Positions 57,434 through 64,000 of a stretch of 64,000 bases of DNA are shown here, piece by piece (within the stretch, counting starts at the first letter, position 1; every line of letters starts with the position of its first letter). Source of the stretch: Rhodospirillaceae bacterium. Lineage in GTDB: Bacteria; Pseudomonadota; Alphaproteobacteria; UBA8366. The DNA is taken from contig PBOR01000015.1 in assembly GCA_002724395.1 (NCBI GenBank), positions 69,652-133,651 of the forward strand, written 5' to 3'. The notes under the pieces are model-generated. The model did not search any database. It was not told where the DNA came from and saw only the letters and a list, made by a program, of their open reading frames with translations. The position numbers and the translations under genes are program-made.

Positions 57434-58447
57434 ATGTCCAAATTGAATGTAGGTTCAGATAAATCCGACTTGGAAGCATTTGGCAAGCGTGTGGAACATT
57501 TATGCTCCAAGTTACAGGAGATGCGTGATGCGGTGGACGAAGTTATTTTCGGCCAAGACCAGGTTATTAAGCTCACACTAATTACCCTGCTATCGGGTGG
57601 GCATGCACTTTTGATTGGTGTTCCGGGTCTTGCTAAGACCCGCCTTGTGGAAACACTTGGTCAGGTTCTTGGCCTGGAAGATAGGCGCGTCCAGTTTACT
57701 CCGGATCTCATGCCGGCGGACATTATTGGCTCTGAAGTCCTTGAGGAATCTGATACAGGTCGACGTTCTTTCCGCTTTATTAAGGGGCCGGTTTTTTGTC
57801 AGCTCTTGATGGCTGATGAAATCAATCGTGCAAGCCCCCGCACCCAATCTGCGTTATTACAGGCCATGCAAGAGGCGCGCGCATCTGTCGCTGGTGAAGA
57901 TCATGAACTACCCAAACCATTCCATGTATTGGCAACACAAAATCCGCTGGAACAAGAAGGCACTTATCCATTACCGGAAGCGCAGCTCGATCGTTTCCTT
58001 TTACAAATCGATGTAGGTTATCCAGACAGTGCGGCGGAGCGGCGGATGGTGATTGAGACAACGGGAGTTAAACAAGCAAATCCTAAGACCATTTTTTCTG
58101 CATGTGAGCTTATAGAGGCATAAAAATTAGTCCGCCAAGTGCCTGTCGGTGATACCGTTGTTGATGCCATTCTCTCATTGGTGCGTAATGGGCGACCGGT
58201 AAGTAGCGAATTATCGGAAGTTATTACTCACGTTGCCTGGGGACCGGGTCCCCGAGCCAGCCAATCCTTGATGCTGGCTTGCCGGGCTAAAGCCCTATTG
58301 GAGGGGCGATACGCGCCGTCCGTTGAAGATGTGATTGCTCTCGCGGGCCCGGTTCTGCAACATCGTATGGCACTGAATTTTGCAGCACGTGCCGAAGGTA
58401 TGACTATCAACACAGTTATTAAACGCCTTATTGGTAAAATTCAGTAG
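57434..58447 (+). pseudogene. MoxR-family AAA ATPase gene interrupted by an in-frame TAA
   Basis: Without the stop this would be a normal 337-residue MoxR ATPase: Walker A GVPGLAKT (62-69), Walker B LLMADEIN with D128-E129, and a C-terminal lid domain. Codon 230 (58121-58123) is TAA, then the frame continues K-L-V-R-Q-V-P-V-G-D as in relatives, where glutamine is common at this point; CAA to TAA is one change. As written, residues 1-229 would be made, losing the lid. A GTG at 58139 could start the rest, but no Shine-Dalgarno sequence is seen. MoxR with DUF58 and vWA proteins usually acts as an envelope chaperone system. Confidence 0.85.
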
Positions 58448-58461
58448 ACGGTCACATCCCA

Positions 58462-59340
58462 ATGCGATTCTTTTCCGACCCTACTAACATTCAACACCAC
58501 GCTGAGCGTGTTGCTTCGGTTTTGCCGCCTTTGCAGGTAGCGGCAGAGCGCGTAGCGAAGACGGTGGCGCAGGGCGTTCACGGCAGACGGCATGTAGGAC
58601 AGGGGGAGACTTTTTGGCAATTTCGGCCCTATTTCGAAGGGGATTCCTCTACACGTATAGATTGGCGCCAATCGGCAAAATCACGCCACGTATTCGTTCG
58701 AGAAACCGAATGGGAAGCGGCACAAAGTGTGTGGCTCTGGTATGACGGATCGCCGTCAATGGATTATGCATCTAGTTCTGCTCTACCGAAGAAAGGTGAG
58801 CGGGCGGCATTGTTAGCTTTGGCCTTAGCTTCTCTTTTGGTGCGGGGGGGTGAACGGTTTGGGCAGCTTGGGGATGGCAGATTACCAATGAGTGGGCGGG
58901 CTGCCTTCGACCGGTTTGCGCAATCAATTGTTCATGAGGATGCCGCATTCTTAAGCCTCCCTAAACCAGAATTATTGTTGCGTCACGGGCAGGTCGTTTT
59001 GTTTGGTGATTTCTTTTCCCCGTTATCTGAAATCAATGAAGCGATTATGAGCATCGCAACCCAAGGGGTGGGCGGATCGCTGGTGCAGATTGTCGACCCT
59101 GCGGAGGAAACCCTACCATACAGTGGTCGTGTGGTGTTTACCGGAATGGAAAAAGAAGGGGAAACAACGATAGGACGCGTTGAATCTGTCCGCAGCTCTT
59201 TCATTCAAAAGCAGAAAGATCATTGTCAGGCAGTTGCGGATATCGCGCATAAGGCCGGTTGGCATTATCAATATCATCGTACGGATAATTCTCCCGAACG
59301 TGCCTTGTTGTCTGTTTTCGTAGGTTTGGCGACAGGGTAG
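58462..59340 (+). CDS. DUF58 domain-containing protein
   Basis: A 292-residue protein of the DUF58 family, a vWA-like fold. The diagnostic stretch is YFEGDSSTRIDWRQSAKS (about residues 56-73), followed by VFVRETEWE and a degenerate metal site DGSPSMDYAS. It stands between MoxR and a large membrane protein, the usual MoxR-DUF58-membrane cluster, and presumably works with the ATPase. The reading frame is intact. Confidence 0.9.
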   Translation: MRFFSDPTNIQHHAERVASVLPPLQVAAERVAKTVAQGVHGRRHVGQGETFWQFRPYFEGDSSTRIDWRQSAKSRHVFVRETEWEAAQSVWLWYDGSPSMDYASSSALPKKGERAALLALALASLLVRGGERFGQLGDGRLPMSGRAAFDRFAQSIVHEDAAFLSLPKPELLLRHGQVVLFGDFFSPLSEINEAIMSIATQGVGGSLVQIVDPAEETLPYSGRVVFTGMEKEGETTIGRVESVRSSFIQKQKDHCQAVADIAHKAGWHYQYHRTDNSPERALLSVFVGLATG

Positions 59341-59351
59341 GAGGCGACACT

Positions 59352-62108
59352 TTGGTTAGTATCGGTTCTATTGCTTTCGTTTCACCGTGGCTTTTGTTGG
59401 GGTTATTGTTGCTGCCGGTTTTATGGTGGCTGCTAAAATTGACCCCACCGGCTCCGCAAACCCAGCGGTTCGCTGCGGTAAGATTGTTGTTTGGGCTAGA
59501 AAACCAAGAAAAAACGGCGGCGAGTGCGCCTTGGTGGCTGGTTCTTATCCGGCTTGCAGCTATAGTTTTTTTGTTGTTGGGTCTTTCGCAGCCGTTGATC
59601 AATCCCGAGAAGACATTGCCTGGTAGTGGACCAATTCTGTTGGTGGTCGATAATGGCTGGGCATCGGCGCGTAATTGGTCTGCTACGCATACCCATTTAC
59701 AGGACATCGTTGCTCAAGCAGAGAGGGAAGGGCGAACTATCGTAATGTTGGCAACAGCAACTAGTGAAACCGGAAAGCCACCGCAACATTCCGGCGTTTT
59801 GCGGGGCGCCGATGCTAAAGGACTCATTGAAAAACTGAAGCCGTTACCATGGGCCGTAGACCGAGAAGGTACAATTGCTGCTTTAAGGGGTTTCAAGCCC
59901 GACGGTTCTGTCTGCGTGATCTGGATGAGTAACGGGCTACATGATAAGCATGTTTCCGAGCTTGCTCAAACACTTCAAAGGCTGGGGTCGTTGCGAGTTA
60001 TTGAACCGAGTATTGGGCAACTGCCCTATAAAATTTTGCCTCCTTCGGTAGGGGGTTCGGCTTTTGAGGTTTCTGTAGAACGGGTTGCAACGCCAATAAC
60101 AAGTCGAGTAGGAATTCGCGCCAGTAACCGTGAGAATCGTCAAATAGCTCATGCGGAGCTGGTTTTTCGTCCTAATAAAAGTTTCGCAAAGGCCGTTATT
60201 AATATTCCTGTGGAAATGCGGAATAAGGTTGATCGAATTGATTTAATAGGTTCGCATGGGGCCGCTGCGGTCGTTTTAATGGATAACCGCTGGCAGCGGC
60301 GTCCGGTCGGGTTAGCGTCTGTATCACTGCGCGATGCTGAGGTTTCGTTCCTCTCGGATCAGTATTACATTCAAAAAGCACTCGAACCTTTCAGCGAAAT
60401 TATCGTTGGAAAAATTGAACAATTAATTGGATTGGGTCGTGCGGTTATCGTGGTGCCGGATAGTTACCCCATATCGCAGCCTGAGATTAAAGCGTTAGAG
60501 CAATGGGTAAAACGCGGTGGCATGGTGTTGCGGTTTGCTGGTGCGCGCCTCGCCCGAAGTACGAAAGATAAATTCGTGCCTGTACCCTTGCGCCGCGGCG
60601 GACGCGTCTTAGGAGGCGCCATGCGTTGGTCCAACCCGGCAACCTTAGCACAATTCAGCCGTAAGAGCCCGTTTTTTGGTTTAAAGCCAACCAGAGAGGT
60701 TACCATCTTGCGCCAAGTTTTAGCGCAACCTTCGCTTGATCTTGGTGAGAAAACATGGGCCCGACTGAGCGACGGTACACCCTTGGTGACAGCGGACCGT
60801 CGGGGTGAAGGCTGGCTTGTATTAGTCCACACCACTGGCGGTATGAGGTGGTCCACTTTACCGTTGTCTGGCCTTTTCGTTGAAATGATGAGACGGATAG
60901 TCTCTGTGAGCAAAGGCTTAGCAGGTGACGGCACTTCGGATGTATCATTAGCACCGGTCTCGTCGCTTGATGGCTTTGGCAGTATGGTTTCTCCTGCACC
61001 GGTCGCACAATCGATCAGACCGGATGAATTGGATAAAGCCTCGGTGGGACCAACCAGGCCGCCAGGTTACTACGGCGCGGGCGATTACCGTCGGGCTCTT
61101 AACCTATCCCCAGGCCTCGCTTCGCTAAAGAGGATGGGAGAGTTGCCAAGTGGAGTAGCTCGCGAAGTATTTAGGACTCACACTGTTTGGAATTTGAAGC
61201 CATGGCTGTTGCTAATCGTTTTCTTATTGTTTGTAGTCGACGGCGTCATTACTCTAATCATGCGCGGCCTATTACCCGATTTCAGATGGTTTAAGCGGCG
61301 GTTGAAGGGCACTGGGCGAAGCTCGATTTCGATAGTTTTAGTTGTTAGTTTCTTTGGATTTGCGTTTGACGTTAAAGCGCAGGACGCTGGGACTAATGAC
61401 GCTTTCGTGCTTAAAGCACTTCGTGGAACCCATTTGGCTTATGTAACGACCGGAGACCCGAAAGTAGATCTTGTCAGTCATGCCGGCTTGCTGGGCTTAA
61501 GTAATGTATTATCGGCACGCACTGCGGTGGAACCAGGTGATCCTATTGCCGTTGATGTGGAGCGGGACGACTTATCTCTCTTTCCATTATTATACTGGCC
61601 GATATCAGTGGCGCAAAATCCGCTCACTGAAAGAGCCATAGAACGAGTGAACCGGTATATGGCGACCGGCGGTACGATTTTGTTTGATACGCGCGACCAA
61701 AATTTGGGCGGTGGTAATACCTCGAATAAGCAGATGTTGAGAGTGCTTGCGCGTGGATTGAGCCTGCCGCCTTTGGATCCTGTACCCGACGGGCACGTTC
61801 TCACTAAGTCATTTTATTTATTAGTTGATTTTCCTGGGCGTTGGGACGGCGGATTACTCTGGGTGGAGCGTGGTGGTTCAGCGGAACGCGATCAGGTTTC
61901 CCGCGTCATTACCGGCAGCAATAATTGGGCAGCGGCGTGGGCTGTGGATCTCACTGGTCGGCCTCAATTCGCAGTGGTGCCGGGGGGCGAAGCGCAGCGC
62001 GAGGTGGCGTTTCGGTTTGGTGTGAATTTAGTGATGTATGTAATGACCGGTAACTATAAGTCAGACCAGGTTCACGCGAAGCATATTTTAGAGCGGGTAG
62101 GGGAGTAA
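59352..62108 (+). CDS. BatA-like/DUF4159 membrane protein
   Basis: A 918-residue inner-membrane protein. The N-terminus has two helices with a BatA-type WLLLGLLLLPVLWWLLKLTPP-like stretch (about 12-32 and 58-80). A periplasmic or cytoplasmic region follows (about 85-610). Two further helices (about 614-640 and 661-681) lead into a C-terminal DUF4159 domain (about 690-910, with THLAYVTTGD and ALLGLSNVL-like features). TTG start with AGGAGG 7 bases upstream, overlapping the DUF58 stop. It belongs to the MoxR operon. Confidence 0.85.
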   Translation: MVSIGSIAFVSPWLLLGLLLLPVLWWLLKLTPPAPQTQRFAAVRLLFGLENQEKTAASAPWWLVLIRLAAIVFLLLGLSQPLINPEKTLPGSGPILLVVDNGWASARNWSATHTHLQDIVAQAEREGRTIVMLATATSETGKPPQHSGVLRGADAKGLIEKLKPLPWAVDREGTIAALRGFKPDGSVCVIWMSNGLHDKHVSELAQTLQRLGSLRVIEPSIGQLPYKILPPSVGGSAFEVSVERVATPITSRVGIRASNRENRQIAHAELVFRPNKSFAKAVINIPVEMRNKVDRIDLIGSHGAAAVVLMDNRWQRRPVGLASVSLRDAEVSFLSDQYYIQKALEPFSEIIVGKIEQLIGLGRAVIVVPDSYPISQPEIKALEQWVKRGGMVLRFAGARLARSTKDKFVPVPLRRGGRVLGGAMRWSNPATLAQFSRKSPFFGLKPTREVTILRQVLAQPSLDLGEKTWARLSDGTPLVTADRRGEGWLVLVHTTGGMRWSTLPLSGLFVEMMRRIVSVSKGLAGDGTSDVSLAPVSSLDGFGSMVSPAPVAQSIRPDELDKASVGPTRPPGYYGAGDYRRALNLSPGLASLKRMGELPSGVAREVFRTHTVWNLKPWLLLIVFLLFVVDGVITLIMRGLLPDFRWFKRRLKGTGRSSISIVLVVSFFGFAFDVKAQDAGTNDAFVLKALRGTHLAYVTTGDPKVDLVSHAGLLGLSNVLSARTAVEPGDPIAVDVERDDLSLFPLLYWPISVAQNPLTERAIERVNRYMATGGTILFDTRDQNLGGGNTSNKQMLRVLARGLSLPPLDPVPDGHVLTKSFYLLVDFPGRWDGGLLWVERGGSAERDQVSRVITGSNNWAAAWAVDLTGRPQFAVVPGGEAQREVAFRFGVNLVMYVMTGNYKSDQVHAKHILERVGE

Positions 62109-62110
62109 AT

Positions 62111-64000
62111 GTGACCTCTTTATCCGTAAGTTTTTCGCCCCTCCTACCGCTTACCTTAATGGTCATTATCGGTATTTTTGTAGGCGTTTTTATGGTGTTT
62201 GGGATTGTCTTGCGCGCTAAAGGTATTTGGTCTCGGGCATTGGCATTGACGTTTTTATTTTGCACGTTGCTCAATCCAGCTGTGGTGCATGAAAAAAGGA
62301 AAGCGTTAAAGGATCTTGCGGTTGTAGTTATCGATGCGACACCTAGCACCCAGATGGCAGGCCGCGATAAACAAATTATCGAGGCTGCCACGAAAATCGA
62401 ACAACAGATACGCAAGTTAAGAAATTTATTAGATCTGAAGATAGTGCGCGTGCAACAAAAAACGATTTCTGAGTCTATTGGTGGTAGCAAGCTAGTTGGC
62501 CCTCTGCAGTCGGCATTAAGTGATATTCCTGTCCGGCGTTTGGCGGGTGCAATCTTTTTGACTGATGGACAGGTTCATGATGTGCCATCTGAAATGGCAA
62601 AAGAGTTGTTACCGAAACCTCTGCATGTGTTGTTGGCGGGGAAGCCTAAAGTTCCTGACAGGCGGATAACGGTTAAATCATCGCCATCCTTCGGTTTGGT
62701 CTCTAAAGAACATGCAATGGTTATTCGCGTAGACGAGCAATTTTCAGGGGCTGGTCAAGGCGAAAAAGACGTACGGGTTGTTTTACGCCGTGATGGAGGT
62801 GATGAAGAGGAACGACTTGTGCCAGTGGGACGTGATTATCATTTGCCATTTAAATTGGAGCATGCAGGCCCGACCGTATTTGAACTTGAGGTGGCGCGTG
62901 GCAAGGAGGAGTTGACCATCAACAATAATCGAGCAGTGGTTGCGGTAAACGGCGTTAGAGACCGGTTGCGTGTATTGTTGGTTTCGGGAGAGCCTTATGC
63001 GGGAGAGCGCACCTGGCGCAATCTGTTGAAATCTGATCCGTCTGTGGATTTAGTACATTTCACGATTTTGCGCCCACCAGAAAAAAACGATACGACTCCA
63101 ATCAATGAACTGTCACTTATATCATTCCCGGTCCGCCAGCTTTTTAAAGAGAAACTTCAAGAGTTCGATCTGGTGGTGTTTGATCGTTATCGACGGCGAA
63201 ACGTATTACCGCGAGTTTTTTTGAGTAATATTGTCCGGTATGTACGTAAGGGTGGAGCCTTCTTAGTTGCTAACGGGCCAGCTTACGCAACTACGAGCTA
63301 TAGTCTTCATCATAGTCCGCTTCGCCGAATGTTGCCGGGACGCCCGTTAGGCACGGTTATTGATCGCGGCTTCCGTCCAGAAGTAACCTCTATTGGGTTG
63401 CGTCATCCGGTTACTGCGGAGTTACCTGCAGGCCCAGAGAGCAACGCTGAGAAAATGGCCAGCTGGGGACGGTGGTTTCGTTTGGTAGAGCTGAATAAAG
63501 TGCGTGGCCAGACGGTGATGACCGGCGTTAACGATAGACCTTTGTTGATTCTTAATCGGTTTGGTAGGGGTCGGACTGCACAATTGTCTAGTGATCAAAT
63601 TTGGTTATGGGCTCGTGGCTTCGAAGGGGGAGGGCCGCAAGCAGAGCTTCTGCGTCGAATTGCCCATTGGCTTATGAAAGAACCGGCGCTGGAGGAAAAT
63701 TTGCTAAAGGCTCATGTAGTTGGCGATATATTGCATATTGAGCGGAGAAGCATTGAACCCGGGAAATTCACTGTGGAAATATTTTCCCCTAACGGTAGCG
63801 TCAATCAGCACGTATTAAGGGAGGGAAAAGGCGGCCGTTACTCTGCCGCAGTGCCGGTTGACGAGGTGGGCTTATATAGAATTTCCGAGAAAAGTCGTGT
63901 TGTGATGGCTGCTGCTGGGCCGTTGAATTCGCTTGAGATCACTGATGTGCAGTCCACAGAAAAACGACTGTTGCCGCTGACAAAGGCAACAGGTGGAACT
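62111..64000 (+). CDS. Large membrane protein of the MoxR operon, cut by the window end
   Basis: An open frame of 630 codons from GTG at 62111, still open at the last base. Two hydrophobic helices at the N-terminus (about 5-33 and 40-55) are followed by a degenerate vWA-like strand VVVIDATPSTQMAG. A central region (about 280 onward, RLRVLLVSGEPYAGERTWR) resembles the glutamine-amidotransferase-like domain of related proteins in this operon. It begins 2 bases after the upstream stop, so it is co-translated. The C-terminus is missing. Confidence 0.8.
   Translation, partial: MTSLSVSFSPLLPLTLMVIIGIFVGVFMVFGIVLRAKGIWSRALALTFLFCTLLNPAVVHEKRKALKDLAVVVIDATPSTQMAGRDKQIIEAATKIEQQIRKLRNLLDLKIVRVQQKTISESIGGSKLVGPLQSALSDIPVRRLAGAIFLTDGQVHDVPSEMAKELLPKPLHVLLAGKPKVPDRRITVKSSPSFGLVSKEHAMVIRVDEQFSGAGQGEKDVRVVLRRDGGDEEERLVPVGRDYHLPFKLEHAGPTVFELEVARGKEELTINNNRAVVAVNGVRDRLRVLLVSGEPYAGERTWRNLLKSDPSVDLVHFTILRPPEKNDTTPINELSLISFPVRQLFKEKLQEFDLVVFDRYRRRNVLPRVFLSNIVRYVRKGGAFLVANGPAYATTSYSLHHSPLRRMLPGRPLGTVIDRGFRPEVTSIGLRHPVTAELPAGPESNAEKMASWGRWFRLVELNKVRGQTVMTGVNDRPLLILNRFGRGRTAQLSSDQIWLWARGFEGGGPQAELLRRIAHWLMKEPALEENLLKAHVVGDILHIERRSIEPGKFTVEIFSPNGSVNQHVLREGKGGRYSAAVPVDEVGLYRISEKSRVVMAAAGPLNSLEITDVQSTEKRLLPLTKATGGT

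Noticed and set aside
58139-58447. Separate small gene starting at GTG
   Set aside because: It is the C-terminal lid domain of the interrupted MoxR gene, with no Shine-Dalgarno sequence of its own.

Overview
The window reads as a chromosome segment of a Gram-negative alphaproteobacterium with roughly balanced base composition, probably marine and Rhodospirillales-like. This placement is inferred from gene content and order: a petABC-trmL-hemF block, a uvrC-pgsA-moaD-moaE block, a cca/DUF6111/NUDIX/DUF1285 block divergent from MoxR-DUF58-DUF4159, a class GN sortase with its VIT/vWA partner, and several PhyH, CaiB and enolase-superfamily catabolic genes. No rRNA, tRNA, CRISPR array, phage or insertion sequence was recognised. 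Coding density is high and many neighbours overlap by 1-4 bases.

Layout. 1-6220: transporter plus catabolic genes (sodium/solute symporter, PhyH dioxygenase, CaiB CoA-transferase, TauD dioxygenase, MmgE/PrpD). 6236-10506: biotin synthesis, bioD-bioF divergent from bioB-bioA. 10507-19959: msrB, a TPR-methyltransferase fusion, two hydratase paralogues flanking an exported protein, an aspartate aminotransferase, a second PhyH, an EamA permease and an Mla-type ATPase. 20109-22934: sortase and its presumed substrate. 22901-25166: EamA permease and a UGA-interrupted PrdB/GrdB-like gene. 25215-33841: uvrB, two tandem enolase-superfamily genes, a 679-base gap rich in inverted repeats, then uvrC-pgsA-moaD-moaE. 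33860-39601: ilvE, an OmpR/EnvZ-type pair, a TetR regulator, proC, a YbjN protein and ubiK. 39741-49333: envelope and housekeeping genes (hldD, lgt, midA-like, pgeF, a lipoprotein-like gene, prs, rplY, pth, ychF) and a hydrolase-rhodanese pair. 49352-57372: mtnP, the cytochrome bc1 operon, trmL-hemF and the cca operon. 57434-64000: a MoxR/DUF58/membrane-protein operon that runs off the window.

Three reading frames carry one in-frame stop and then continue as recognisable family sequence. At 24360-24362 a UGA sits where proline reductase PrdB has selenocysteine (U-x-x-C), and a hairpin that fits the bacterial SECIS rules follows, so I read this as one 422-residue selenoprotein. At 58121-58123 a UAA cuts a MoxR ATPase in two. 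At 46340-46342 a UAA removes an acidic tail from ribosomal protein L25. The last two look like point nonsense mutations or consensus errors, not recoding. Other points worth attention are a Shine-Dalgarno sequence placed exactly in the loop of a perfect hairpin before moxR, a sortase substrate whose LPxTG motif is degenerate, and the unexplained gap before uvrC.
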